A stretch of DNA of 64,000 nt from Patiriisocius marinus (GTDB lineage Bacteria > Bacteroidota > Bacteroidia > Flavobacteriales > Flavobacteriaceae). Positions 35,844 through 44,943 of this stretch are shown here, piece after piece. Made by a program: the position numbers and the translations under genes. The notes beneath the pieces are model-generated. The model saw only the letters and a list, made by a program, of their open reading frames with translations. It was not told where the DNA came from and made no database searches. The stretch covers positions 744,001-808,000 of the forward strand of contig NZ_BKCG01000001.1 in the NCBI RefSeq assembly GCF_008974325.1, in the 5' to 3' direction. Every line of letters starts with the position of its first letter. The first letter of the stretch is position 1.

Positions 35844-37187
35844 ATGACAGCTACTGATATCTCCTTTAAACGTATTCAACAATTAGCAATTCCAGCAATA
35901 ATAGCAGGTATTGCTGAGCCTGTTTTATCTAGTACAGATGCTGCCGTTGTGGGAAATATCCCTGGGTATGGTACAGAAGCATTAGCATCAGTAGGAATTG
36001 TGGGAGCTTTTTTATCTGCACTAATATGGATATTAGGACAAACTCGAAGTGCCATTTCTGCAATTATCTCTCAAAATTTAGGCGCAGGTAAAATTGAAGA
36101 CTTAAAAAGCTTTCCTGCTCAAGCCGTATATTTTAATGTAATAATTAGCATTGTTGTTTTAATCTCCACATATTTTTTTGTAGAAGAAATATTCTCCCTT
36201 TTAAATGCTAAAGGTTTAATACTAGATTTTAGTATTGCTTACTACGATATTAGAGTTTGGGGGTTTCCTTTAACGTTATTCACATTTGCAGTATTTGGAA
36301 TTTTCAGAGGTTTGCAAAATACTTTTTGGCCTATGATTATTGCTGCAATAGGTGCGGCTGTAAATATAGGACTTGATTTTCTTTTTGTTTATGGGTTAAA
36401 TGGTTATGTAGAAGCAATGGGAGTGGTTGGTGCTGCTTGGGCGAGTTTAATTGCACAAGGTGTAATGGCCTTACTATCGCTTGTACTATTATTGAAAAAG
36501 ACAGCAGTATCTCTCCGATTAAAATTTCCGCTACATCCCGAAATAAAGAGATTAGTTTCTATGAGTGCAAATTTATTTTTAAGGTCAGTTGCTTTAAATG
36601 TTGCATTAATTTTATCTACAAGAGAAGCAGCCGGTTTAGGAACAGAAGTCGTTGCGGCTCATACTATTGCTTTAAATATTTGGTTATTTACAGCATTCTT
36701 TTTGGATGGCTACGGCGCAGCCGGAAATATTCTAGGTGGAAAACTCATGGGAGAAAATAATTTCAACTCGCTATGGCAATTGACTAAACGAGTTTTAAAA
36801 TACAATCTAATTGTTGCAACTGGTCTCATTATAATTGGAGTAATATTCTACGAACAATTAGGATGGATTTATAACAAAGACCCTAAAGTTTTAGGTATTT
36901 ATTCTAGTATATTTTTCTTAGTCTTAGTATCGTTACCCTTCAATGCAATTGCTTTTACATTAGATTCTATTTTTAAAGGGTTAGGGGAAATGGGCTATTT
37001 ACGTAATGTCCTACTGGCTTCTACATTTTTAGGATTCGTTCCTGTTCTATTTATCACTAAATATTTAGGATGGGAATTATACGGGATCTGGACTGCCCTA
37101 ATTGTTTGGGTTGCTTGGAGAGGTCTTGCTTTAGTAATTAAGTATAGAAATAAATATATTCCGTTAATTTCCTCAAATCAAAAATAA
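35844..37187 (+). CDS. MATE-family efflux transporter (DinF-like)
   Basis: A 447-residue, strongly hydrophobic protein with about 12 membrane spans and the two-lobed MATE arrangement. The N-terminal lobe has IAGIAEPVLSSTDAAVVG, and the second starts near LFLRSVALNVALILSTREAAG. MATE proteins export cationic drugs or metabolites in exchange for protons or sodium. Substrate and coupling ion cannot be read. Confidence 0.92.
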   Translation: MTATDISFKRIQQLAIPAIIAGIAEPVLSSTDAAVVGNIPGYGTEALASVGIVGAFLSALIWILGQTRSAISAIISQNLGAGKIEDLKSFPAQAVYFNVIISIVVLISTYFFVEEIFSLLNAKGLILDFSIAYYDIRVWGFPLTLFTFAVFGIFRGLQNTFWPMIIAAIGAAVNIGLDFLFVYGLNGYVEAMGVVGAAWASLIAQGVMALLSLVLLLKKTAVSLRLKFPLHPEIKRLVSMSANLFLRSVALNVALILSTREAAGLGTEVVAAHTIALNIWLFTAFFLDGYGAAGNILGGKLMGENNFNSLWQLTKRVLKYNLIVATGLIIIGVIFYEQLGWIYNKDPKVLGIYSSIFFLVLVSLPFNAIAFTLDSIFKGLGEMGYLRNVLLASTFLGFVPVLFITKYLGWELYGIWTALIVWVAWRGLALVIKYRNKYIPLISSNQK

Positions 37188-37336
37188 GTAGGTGCCTTCA
37201 ACTACTTAAACGTAGATACTCTAAAACTATAATTCGCATAAATCTCATTCATATTTTAGTTGGAAGAGTATATTCAACTATTCATTTGTTATAATTGATT
37301 CATATAATTTTTTAAAGCTTTCAAAAGTTTAAAAAA

Positions 37337-37366
37337 GGGGTGTTTACCCCTATTATTTAGGGTAAA
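37337..37366. promoter_or_regulatory. Overlapping inverted repeats upstream of the T9SS protein gene
   Basis: TTTACCC (37343-37349) and GGGTAAA (37360-37366) are 7-base arms 10 bases apart, and GGGG/CCCC (37337-37350) overlaps the left arm. They lie about 30 bases before the -7 element and could be an operator. Confidence 0.4.
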
Positions 37367-37396
37367 TAACTCACAAACAACTAGCTTATAGTGCGT

Positions 37397-37404
37397 TATA
37401 TTTG
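37397..37404 (+). promoter_or_regulatory. -7 element TATATTTG of the T9SS protein gene
   Basis: A full TAnnTTTG match, 27 bases before the ATG. Confidence 0.55.
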
Positions 37405-37431
37405 CCTCAAATTAACTAAACAAATTAAATT

Positions 37432-39588
37432 ATGAAAACTATTACCCTAAAAGGTCTCTACCTCATTACAACACTTTTTTGTACCTCTATGTTTGCCCAA
37501 GGCACAGGAGTAAATTTATCAAACAATCAATCCAATCAAGGAATTCAAAACAAAGTAGTCTCAAGTACTAGCAGTGTTTCTTCTGTTCTAGTATTAGGAG
37601 CTCCTGGAAATCCAGCTTGGCTAGACGATGTTGAAGCTAAATTAGACAACACAGGTCTAGTTAATGCAGACACATTTTTAACAACAGGTGCTACACCAAC
37701 ATTAGCTCAATTATTGGCATATGATTCTGTATTGGTTTTTACAGATGCTAGTGCTTTAGATCCTGTAGGACTTGGAAATAATCTTGCATCATATATTGAA
37801 GCTGGTGGTGGAGTAGTTAATGCTACATTTACAGCTAATGTTCCTATTACAGGAAATTTCACAGCCTATGACTTATATACTAATTCTGGTCAAGGAAATG
37901 GAACCAATCTTGGAATAGGTACTATATATGAACCTAGCCACCCTACTCTTAATGGTGTTTCGTCATTTGATGGTGGTACAGCTTCATTTCATAACACTGG
38001 TGGAACTATCGCCGCTGGAGCATCTGTAGTTGCAGAATACACAACTGGAGCTCCTTTAATTATCGTTAAAGAAAATGTTGGCCCAGCATTAACTAGAACT
38101 GCTTTCTTAAATTTTTATCCTCCGTCATTTGATGCACGTGATGATTTTTGGAATATAACTTCAGATGGAGATATTCTTATGGCAAACGCTTTAAATTGGA
38201 CTGCTTTTGCTGGAGGTGCTAATGTGCTAATCGCTGGTGCTCCAGGAAATCCAGATTGGTTATTAGATGTTGAACTTAAAGTTGAATCTTCTGGAGATTT
38301 TCAAGCAGATACTTTTCTAACAAGTGCAGGAACTCCAACACTTGCTGAATTACAAAACTATGATGCTGTATTTATCTTTACAGATGCTGGAGCAGCAGAC
38401 CCTGTAGCGTTTGGAAATGTTTTAGCTCAATATGCTGATGGTGGTGGTGCTATTCTTGATGCAACATTTACTCCTAATGTTCCTATTACTGGAGGCTTCA
38501 CTTCATATGAATTATACTCTGTATCTGGACAAGCTAATGGAGCTAATTTAGGAATTGGAACTATTAACAACCCTAGTCACCCTACTCTTAGTGGTGTAAA
38601 TACGTTTGATGGTGGTACTGCTTCATTTCATAATACCGGAGGAACAATAGCTGCTGGAGCAACTGTAATTGCAGAATATACAAATGGTGCTCCATTAATA
38701 ATTGTTAATGAAGACATGGGACCATCATTAGTAAAAAGAGCTTTTCTAAATTTCTATCCACCATCTATTGATGCACGTGATGACTTTTGGGATACTACTT
38801 CTGATGGTGCTTTAATCATTACAAACGCTATTAGTTGGTTATTATCTATAGATACAAATAGTGCTCCAACGGCACAATGTCAAGCATTCACGGCAACATT
38901 AGATAGCAATGGAAATGCAACTATTACTGCTGCAGATATTGATAATGGCTCTCTAGATACTGATGGAACAATAACCCTTTCTATTGATGTTACTACATTT
39001 ACTTGTAACGAGCTAGGTGACAACACAGTAACTCTAACAGTAACTGATGATGATGGTGCTGTAGATACTTGTTCTGCAATAGTAACTGTGGTAGATGCTG
39101 AAGATCCAACAATTGTGTGCCCAGCTCCAATAACAGTAATGATTAATCAAGGAGAAATGTTTACAGTTCCAGATTATATTGCAACTGGAGATGCAACTGT
39201 ATCAGATAACTGTACTTATTCAGTTGTGCAAGATCCACTCCCTGGTTCAATGGTTGCTGTGGGTACTTATACTATTGAGATTGATGTTACAGATGCTAGT
39301 GGAAATACAGCTAGTTGTTCTTTTGAACTTACAGTTGACGAAATTTTAGGGACAAATAATTTTAATGAAGCTACATTTAAATTATACCCAAACCCAGCAA
39401 CTTCTCAAATCAATATTGAAGGAACATTTGATATCGCTTCAGTTGTAATTTATAACTTATTAGGACAAGAAGTACTAACTACAAATTCTGAAATTTTAAA
39501 TATCGAAGATCTTACAAGTGGAATGTACCTTGTTAACATTATTGACATAGAAGGAAATAAATCGACAACAAGATTTATTAAAAAGTAA
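37432..39588 (+). CDS. Secreted T9SS protein with internally duplicated ThuA/glutamine-amidotransferase-like domain
   Basis: A 718-residue secreted protein with a signal peptide ending near FAQ. Residues 52-257 and 265-470 are two copies of one domain of about 206 residues (each opens VL.xGAPGNPxWLxDVE and contains FDGGTASFHNTGGTIAAGA and NFYPPSxDARDDFW). The fold looks like a Rossmann-type amidotransferase-like domain without an evident catalytic Cys. Residues of about 475-635 hold PKD/HYR-like beta domains (DNCTYSVVQDP). The last 75 residues form a T9SS sorting domain (KLYPNPATSQINIEG to FIKK). It is probably cell-surface bound or released. Confidence 0.8.
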   Translation: MKTITLKGLYLITTLFCTSMFAQGTGVNLSNNQSNQGIQNKVVSSTSSVSSVLVLGAPGNPAWLDDVEAKLDNTGLVNADTFLTTGATPTLAQLLAYDSVLVFTDASALDPVGLGNNLASYIEAGGGVVNATFTANVPITGNFTAYDLYTNSGQGNGTNLGIGTIYEPSHPTLNGVSSFDGGTASFHNTGGTIAAGASVVAEYTTGAPLIIVKENVGPALTRTAFLNFYPPSFDARDDFWNITSDGDILMANALNWTAFAGGANVLIAGAPGNPDWLLDVELKVESSGDFQADTFLTSAGTPTLAELQNYDAVFIFTDAGAADPVAFGNVLAQYADGGGAILDATFTPNVPITGGFTSYELYSVSGQANGANLGIGTINNPSHPTLSGVNTFDGGTASFHNTGGTIAAGATVIAEYTNGAPLIIVNEDMGPSLVKRAFLNFYPPSIDARDDFWDTTSDGALIITNAISWLLSIDTNSAPTAQCQAFTATLDSNGNATITAADIDNGSLDTDGTITLSIDVTTFTCNELGDNTVTLTVTDDDGAVDTCSAIVTVVDAEDPTIVCPAPITVMINQGEMFTVPDYIATGDATVSDNCTYSVVQDPLPGSMVAVGTYTIEIDVTDASGNTASCSFELTVDEILGTNNFNEATFKLYPNPATSQINIEGTFDIASVVIYNLLGQEVLTTNSEILNIEDLTSGMYLVNIIDIEGNKSTTRFIKK
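37585..38841 (+). repeat. Internal tandem domain duplication within the T9SS protein gene
   Basis: Two units of about 618 bases (37585-38202 and 38224-38841), with a period of 639 bases. The DNA is clearly diverged between the copies, while some peptide motifs are identical, so the duplication is not recent. Confidence 0.85.
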
Positions 39589-39614
39589 GTTTATTGGTTT
39601 TAAGTTAAGTTTTG

Positions 39615-39641
39615 AAGGCCTCGACGAAAGTTGGGGCTTTT
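39615..39641 (+). terminator. Terminator with GAAA tetraloop
   Basis: The stem AAGGCCTCGAC pairs with GTTGGGGCTTT around a GAAA loop, with G-T wobbles, and ends in T. It lies 26 bases after the T9SS gene stop codon. Confidence 0.75.
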
Positions 39642-39764
39642 CTATACAATAATAGTTAATTTACAGCATTCTAATCGGTTTAAAAAACTGCACATAGCCA
39701 CGTTGATAACATTATAAAAAAGTACTTGTTAAACTTATATTTTTTTTGAAATTTGGGTTCAGAT

Positions 39765-40142
39765 ATGAGACAACTTGAAATAGGCGATAAAATGTACAAT
39801 GTCAAGCAACAAGGTTTTGACGATTTTATGCGCTACAGTTTTTCCGAAGTGGTAGAACTAACAATTACGCTTGCAGTTTTAAAAAATGGAGTGAAACTTA
39901 TTAATCAACCAAAAACATCTTTTATTGAGCCTATAGGTTATTCTGTAAATAGGGACAAAAGCAATCATTGGCATTTAATGACTGTTGATGTTATTAGAAA
40001 AGCTCAAATAGAAAATGAAAAAATTGCTATTCACGATTGGTTTGAACAAAAAGAATTTAGCCTAGAAGAAAAAAGAGCAATTTACAATGCCTATAAAGTT
40101 TCAGAAACACAACAAATAGCAGCTCTTGAAGCCATTAAATAA
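39765..40142 (+). CDS. Conserved-looking small protein of unknown function
   Basis: A 125-residue soluble protein starting at the ATG at 39765 (MRQLEIGDKMYNVKQQG). It has no signal peptide or membrane span. The C-terminal part is helical and acidic (EKRAIYNAYKVSETQQI). I recognise no family. A TTG start 12 bases earlier is possible. It is followed by two tiny membrane-protein genes and queD in the same direction. Confidence 0.6.
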   Translation: MRQLEIGDKMYNVKQQGFDDFMRYSFSEVVELTITLAVLKNGVKLINQPKTSFIEPIGYSVNRDKSNHWHLMTVDVIRKAQIENEKIAIHDWFEQKEFSLEEKRAIYNAYKVSETQQIAALEAIK

Positions 40143-40172
40143 TTATATTATTATCCTATAAAATAAAAAACT

Positions 40173-40274
40173 ATGGAAGTATTAGAGTTTATTGGAGGAC
40201 CCGGATTATTTTTGATTTTGGCAATTTTAGTGGTGGTTGTGGTCATTTACAATAAATTTAAAAATCGAAAATAA
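40173..40274 (+). CDS. Micro-membrane protein, 33 residues
   Basis: An ATG opens a 33-residue protein with one hydrophobic span (GPGLFLILAILVVVVVIY) and a basic tail (NKFKNRK). It lies between the 125-residue protein and a second frame of the same architecture at 40364: a short acidic or polar start, Gly-rich turn, one span, then KK/KF basic end. Function unknown; single-span micro-proteins often regulate a membrane complex. Expression is not proven. Confidence 0.5.
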   Translation: MEVLEFIGGPGLFLILAILVVVVVIYNKFKNRK

Positions 40275-40363
40275 GATAGTTTTGAAAGTACTTAAAACTT
40301 CTTTCGTCAAAAATCACCCAAACCTTTATTATTAATAACACTATCGCATAGCGAATACTACAA

Positions 40364-40507
40364 ATGAAGCTTTTCGAATACCTCAACGGTCAAGGAGGCA
40401 TAATGATTCTTGGCCTTATTGTCATTATTGTACTTCTTGTAAAAAAATATAAAAACTATCGTTATTTCAAGGATATGGAAAAGCGTAGAAAAAATAAAGA
40501 TAAGTAA
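40364..40507 (+). CDS. Micro-membrane protein, 47 residues
   Basis: An ATG opens a 47-residue protein, with MKLFEYLNGQGG then one span (IMILGLIVIIVLLV) and a strongly basic tail (KKYKNYRYFKDMEKRRKNKDK). It resembles the protein at 40173 in layout. Its stop codon lies 2 bases before the -7 element of queD. Expression is not proven. Confidence 0.55.
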   Translation: MKLFEYLNGQGGIMILGLIVIIVLLVKKYKNYRYFKDMEKRRKNKDK

Positions 40508-40509
40508 GC

Positions 40510-40517
40510 TATCTTTG
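40510..40517 (+). promoter_or_regulatory. -7 element TATCTTTG, 4 bases before queD ATG
   Basis: A full TAnnTTTG match. With ATG at 40522, transcription would start at the start codon, so queD would be a leaderless mRNA. Confidence 0.5.
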
Positions 40518-40521
40518 CGCT

Positions 40522-40971
40522 ATGAGTAACATACGCATCACCAAACAATTTTCATTTGAAACCGGACACGCCTTATATGGCTATGACGGAAAATGCCGTA
40601 ATGTACATGGGCATAGTTATAAGTTATCCGTAACAGTAATAGGAACTCCTATTTCTGAAAAAGATAATGCAAAATATGGAATGGTTATAGATTTTAGCGA
40701 TCTGAAAAAGATTGTAAAAGAAGAAATTGTCGACGTTTTTGACCACGCTACAGTATTTAATAAAAACACTCCGCACGTTGAACTTGCTAAAGAGTTAAGT
40801 GACCGTGGTCATCAAGTTTTATTAGTAAACTATCAACCCACCAGCGAAATGATGGTGATTGATTTTGCCGAAAAAATAAAACAACGCTTACCACAAAACA
40901 TCAACTTACATTCACTACGTCTACAAGAAACCGCAACTAGTTTTGCCGAATGGTATGCTAGCGATAACTAA
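40522..40971 (+). CDS. queD: 6-carboxytetrahydropterin synthase
   Basis: A 149-residue enzyme of the PTPS family in queuosine synthesis, making 6-carboxytetrahydropterin from dihydroneopterin triphosphate. Zinc-binding His residues are in SFETGHALYG and NVHGHSY. The family Cys is in DGKCRNVHGH, and the catalytic His/Asp in FDHATVFN. Length is typical. It stands alone among the queuosine genes in this window. Confidence 0.93.
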   Translation: MSNIRITKQFSFETGHALYGYDGKCRNVHGHSYKLSVTVIGTPISEKDNAKYGMVIDFSDLKKIVKEEIVDVFDHATVFNKNTPHVELAKELSDRGHQVLLVNYQPTSEMMVIDFAEKIKQRLPQNINLHSLRLQETATSFAEWYASDN

Positions 40972-40983
40972 AATATAAAACAA

Positions 40984-41014
40984 AAAAAGAGCAGGTAATA
41001 CCTGCTCTTTTTTA
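40984..41014. terminator. Bidirectional terminator between queD and the GEVED protein gene
   Basis: AAAAAGAGCAGGT pairs with ACCTGCTCTTTTT around a three-base loop, with A and T runs on the two sides. The genes are convergent. Confidence 0.92.
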
Positions 41015-41033
41015 TTTAATTTATTTGCTCAGA

Positions 41034-43958
41034 CTATTGAACTATAATCCTTGCAGTTTTATAACTAGTAGTAGTTTGCCCTCCTACTTTAAGAAGATAT
41101 ACTCCACTAGAAACGCTTGACATGTCAAGGTTTAACTTATAGATACCATTCTCTTTAGGTATTCTTTTATTAAAGCCCATTTCTTGACCTAAAATATTGT
41201 AAACTCCTAAAAATACACTTCCGTCAAATTGAGTGTTTAAAGTCACCTCAAATTGCTTATTAACAAGTGTTGTAATAACAAGGTCTCCATTAGCAACCTC
41301 AAAGTCTTCAGTCCCTAATACGCCAATATTTGCAGTGTAATCTTCTGTTTCACCATATTGTGATTCAACACATGGATCATCATCTACTTCTGCTTGCCAG
41401 TTACTTTTAACACGCATTCTGTGTTCGCCAAATGCAGCTCCTGCTGGTACAGTCAATGTAGTTGTTTCTGTATATGAACCTGCGGCTTGGCCAGCTGCAA
41501 TTACAAAATTAGGAACAACTATTTCATCTGTAGTAAAATCTAAATCATCATTGAAATCAATCCAAACTTTTACATTTTGATCTCCGTATTCAGTTGTAAA
41601 AGTAATACTGTTACTTGATCCTTCACCTAAGTTTGCAATTTGAGTTGTGAAATCTCCGTATCCCTCACAATCTGAAGGATTGTTAATTTCAGCAATTTGA
41701 ACAAGTCTAAACCCATCACCTAAAGTACAATCTGAACTTGGTGAACAAAGAACATTTTCTACATCAAGAGATGTTTCATCATTGGTTGCATCTAGATCTC
41801 CAGCCAATAACGTTCTTACAACAATATTATACGTTCCAAGAGTTGAAAAATCAAAAGGTGTTGTAAAATCATAGATAACTTCTTCTTCTGAATTAATAGT
41901 TCCTACAAAAGTTTCTGTTACTGCTGTAGCGCCATTTACACTATACTGAACATCAAATCCAGTTTGTGGAGCTACTCCAAAATTTCTAAGATTTACAGAT
42001 ATAACTTCAGTACCTAAACTAGAGCCATTTTCTGGCGCAGTGATTTCGATTGCCCCTATATCATTTGAAAACAGGTGCGTTACTTCTTTAGAAAAAACAT
42101 TGTTTGGAAGAAACTCATCTGCTAATAGTCCAGTAGTTACTTCAAGAGTATACGTTTGTCCCGGTGTTGACAAATCAACTGTTTGAGCAAAAGTATAGAT
42201 CCCTAATTCGTTTGAATTAATTGTTCCTGTAAATGTTTCTGAAGCAACTAAAACTCCATCTAACCTAAGCTCTAAAGGAATTGTGTTTTGTACATCTAAT
42301 CCAAAGTTTCTTATAGATACCGTTACTGTTTCAGTAGCTGTTAATGCTCCATTTACTGGAGTTGTGATATTGTTAGGTCCAACATCTACACCAAAACCTC
42401 CTGATAATTGAAAAGAAGCAATTTGAGTTCTCCATTGGTTGGTTGATGAAAAGTAATCTGACGTAAACCAAAAAGTAAAATTATCAGGGTCCATTGTCAT
42501 ATGCGAATAATCACCATAACGGTTAGCATTATTTCTAATTCCTGGACCATCAATAATTACTGTTTCGGCTACTGTCATTTGCCCAAGTGGGTCATCATTA
42601 AAACGACCTGTATAGCGTAAAGATACCGGCAGTGTTTCACTTGCTGTTGTATAGGCCATCCCAATGTTTCCTGCGGCATCAATAGCAGCACTACTCATTA
42701 AACGACTATGTCCATCTGCAATTGAAAACGTACCTTCTTGAAAAATACTCCAGTCAGTAGTAGTATCATCATTTCTTAGTTCAATCCATCTAATTCCTCC
42801 AGTTTCATTATTATCAATAAATGTGTTGAATGTTACAAGCCATGAATTATGATCATCAAATGGACGATAGTTAGCTGCATAAGATATAATACCTCCATGA
42901 CCTGCTAAACGTTGACTCGTACCTGGTTGTCTAATTGCACCGTTTCCATCACCAAAAAGCTCTCCTGCATCAAATGGATCTGTTGGTATTTCTTGAGGAG
43001 ATGAAATTACTGAGTTATTAATATCATCCCAGTCTACTGAAATTTCCCATACTTTTAAATGGTCAAAACCAATACCACCCCAAGCATCATCTTGTAAGTA
43101 CGTAATATAACCTGGTAAAGATGTATCTACTGTTGTACCTAATAAATTAGCTGCAGCAGGACTTTTAACTTGGTTAGGATTATCTACAATTCCTGGTAAA
43201 GAAAACATCAATATTTGAGGGTCTGGACCACCCGCTATCATTACATCTCTTTCCATTACAACTCCTAATGAGCTAAAACCACCTAAATTAATTGTACCAT
43301 AATACCCATCGTGCCATACTGAGTAGTGTGGGTAATCTGGCAAAGAACTAAATGTGTAAGAATATACATTATAAGCTCCCGTTGGATCACTAGTTTCTGA
43401 AACTCCAAAAAGTAAGTCGTTACTAACTTGAAGATTTCCAAAACCACTCACAATCCATCTATCTGCTAATTGATCATAAAGTACAATAGGGTCTCCAAAA
43501 CTTGTGCTACCTAAAAATGCCCCTAAATTTACAGGACCAACTAATAACCCTCCTGTTTTATCGAAAATTTTAACTAATGAATTTACCGAGTGTACATAAT
43601 GATTAGGCCCCACTGCTCCCGTAGGATCTGGTGGAAAAGCTCCAGACTCAGATGCAGATGCTCCCACAAAGTTTTGTAATGGCGGCATTGTTACAACTCT
43701 ACCTTGTTCCGTTTGCAAGTTTTGGATTACCGTACTTGTTGGGTTTAATTGTGGCTGCGTAGTTGATATATTAGGAATCATTGTATGAGTTTTTGGGTCA
43801 TTAAACTCATCTGGCCCCATAGTTGCAAAATCTCTAAGAGCACCTGTTTTCCCTAACAGAGTACCCGTAATTACTTGGTCAGGCGGGAATGATTGTTGTG
43901 CAAACACATTGCTTACAACTAATGCAATCCCTAATAATAAAAGTTGATTCAGTTTCAT
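41034..43958 (-). CDS. Secreted T9SS protein with CARDB-like and GEVED domains
   Basis: A 974-residue secreted protein with a signal peptide ending at FAQ. Residues of about 80-520 have a propeller-like character (GAVGPNHYVHSVNSLVKIFDKTGG, with repeated Trp and Asp turns). Two CARDB-like beta domains follow (VDVGPNNITTPVNGAL and IGAIEITAPENGSSLG). A GEVED domain is near 760-890 (VKVWIDFNDDLDF, SQYGETEDYTANIG). The last 80 residues are a T9SS sorting domain ending ARIIVQ. It is probably a surface adhesin or binding protein; no catalytic motif is seen. Confidence 0.85.
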   Translation of the reverse strand: MKLNQLLLLGIALVVSNVFAQQSFPPDQVITGTLLGKTGALRDFATMGPDEFNDPKTHTMIPNISTTQPQLNPTSTVIQNLQTEQGRVVTMPPLQNFVGASASESGAFPPDPTGAVGPNHYVHSVNSLVKIFDKTGGLLVGPVNLGAFLGSTSFGDPIVLYDQLADRWIVSGFGNLQVSNDLLFGVSETSDPTGAYNVYSYTFSSLPDYPHYSVWHDGYYGTINLGGFSSLGVVMERDVMIAGGPDPQILMFSLPGIVDNPNQVKSPAAANLLGTTVDTSLPGYITYLQDDAWGGIGFDHLKVWEISVDWDDINNSVISSPQEIPTDPFDAGELFGDGNGAIRQPGTSQRLAGHGGIISYAANYRPFDDHNSWLVTFNTFIDNNETGGIRWIELRNDDTTTDWSIFQEGTFSIADGHSRLMSSAAIDAAGNIGMAYTTASETLPVSLRYTGRFNDDPLGQMTVAETVIIDGPGIRNNANRYGDYSHMTMDPDNFTFWFTSDYFSSTNQWRTQIASFQLSGGFGVDVGPNNITTPVNGALTATETVTVSIRNFGLDVQNTIPLELRLDGVLVASETFTGTINSNELGIYTFAQTVDLSTPGQTYTLEVTTGLLADEFLPNNVFSKEVTHLFSNDIGAIEITAPENGSSLGTEVISVNLRNFGVAPQTGFDVQYSVNGATAVTETFVGTINSEEEVIYDFTTPFDFSTLGTYNIVVRTLLAGDLDATNDETSLDVENVLCSPSSDCTLGDGFRLVQIAEINNPSDCEGYGDFTTQIANLGEGSSNSITFTTEYGDQNVKVWIDFNDDLDFTTDEIVVPNFVIAAGQAAGSYTETTTLTVPAGAAFGEHRMRVKSNWQAEVDDDPCVESQYGETEDYTANIGVLGTEDFEVANGDLVITTLVNKQFEVTLNTQFDGSVFLGVYNILGQEMGFNKRIPKENGIYKLNLDMSSVSSGVYLLKVGGQTTTSYKTARIIVQ

Positions 43959-44161
43959 AGTTATAATATTTTACTGCAATATAAGGTTAATCTACAAGGT
44001 TTTACAAAGAGTTTATACTATAAAAAACTCATAAAAATCTACTACATGAGTAGGATTCATTGGTATTACACATCTGAAAAAGCAGTACGTTACTAAGATA
44101 GAAACTAAAACTATCATGTAGTTTTATAGTACTCCAATCTCTAACTGAAAACTAGAATTAC

Positions 44162-44169
44162 TATCTTTA
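44162..44169 (+). promoter_or_regulatory. -7-like element TATCTTTA, 4 bases before lpxH ATG
   Basis: It matches TAnnTTTG but for the last base. With ATG at 44174 the spacing is exactly that of queD and dinB, implying a leaderless mRNA. Confidence 0.45.
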
Positions 44170-44173
44170 CACA

Positions 44174-44932
44174 ATGCAAATCCCTCAAGGAAAAAAAATA
44201 TATTTTTCAAGTGACAATCACCTAGGTGCTCCTACTTCGGAATTGAGTTTGCCGCGTGAAAAAAAGTTTGTGCGCTGGCTCGATGAAATTAAAGAAGATG
44301 CAGCAGCTATTTTTTTACTTGGAGATTTATTCGACTTTTGGTTTGAATATAAAACCGTAGTGCCTAAAGGGTTTGTAAGAGCTCTTGGTAAACTAGCTGA
44401 AATTAGTGACAGCGGAATTCCGATTTACTTTTTTGTAGGGAACCATGACCTGTGGATGAAAGACTATTTCGAAACAGAATTAGGTATTAGTACTTTTCGT
44501 GATGTAAAGGAATTTACGTTTAATAACAAAGTGTTTTTAATAGGCCACGGTGACGGAAAAGGACCTGGAGACAAAGGATACAAACGCATGAAAAAAGTGT
44601 TTACAAATCCTGTTTTTAAATGGCTTTTTAGATGGTTTCACCCAGAAATGGGGATGCGCCTTGCACAATACCTCTCTGTAAAAAACAAATTAATTTCTGG
44701 AGATGATGACAAAAAATTTCTTGGAGAAGCTAATGAGTGGCTAGCTTTATATGCAAAACGTAAATTAGAAAAAAAACACTACGACTACTTTGTTTTTGGT
44801 CACCGTCATTTAAACATGAAAATTGAAGTAGGCGAAAACGCAACATATTATAACCTTGGTGATTGGATTACTCAATATACCTACGGAGTTTTTGACGGAA
44901 GCGATTTTGAACTTAAAACGTTTGAGGAATAA
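44174..44932 (+). CDS. lpxH: UDP-2,3-diacylglucosamine diphosphatase
   Basis: A 252-residue metallophosphoesterase for the fourth step of lipid A synthesis. Metal motifs in order: FSSDNHLG, LGDLFDFWFEY, GNHDLWM, GHGDGKGPGD and FGHRHLNMK. The DFWFEY and GDGKGPGD parts favour LpxH over other phosphoesterases. It acts at the inner membrane surface. The stop codon is 11 bases from the convergent recJ stop codon. Confidence 0.9.
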   Translation: MQIPQGKKIYFSSDNHLGAPTSELSLPREKKFVRWLDEIKEDAAAIFLLGDLFDFWFEYKTVVPKGFVRALGKLAEISDSGIPIYFFVGNHDLWMKDYFETELGISTFRDVKEFTFNNKVFLIGHGDGKGPGDKGYKRMKKVFTNPVFKWLFRWFHPEMGMRLAQYLSVKNKLISGDDDKKFLGEANEWLALYAKRKLEKKHYDYFVFGHRHLNMKIEVGENATYYNLGDWITQYTYGVFDGSDFELKTFEE

Positions 44933-44943
44933 TATTCAAAAGC

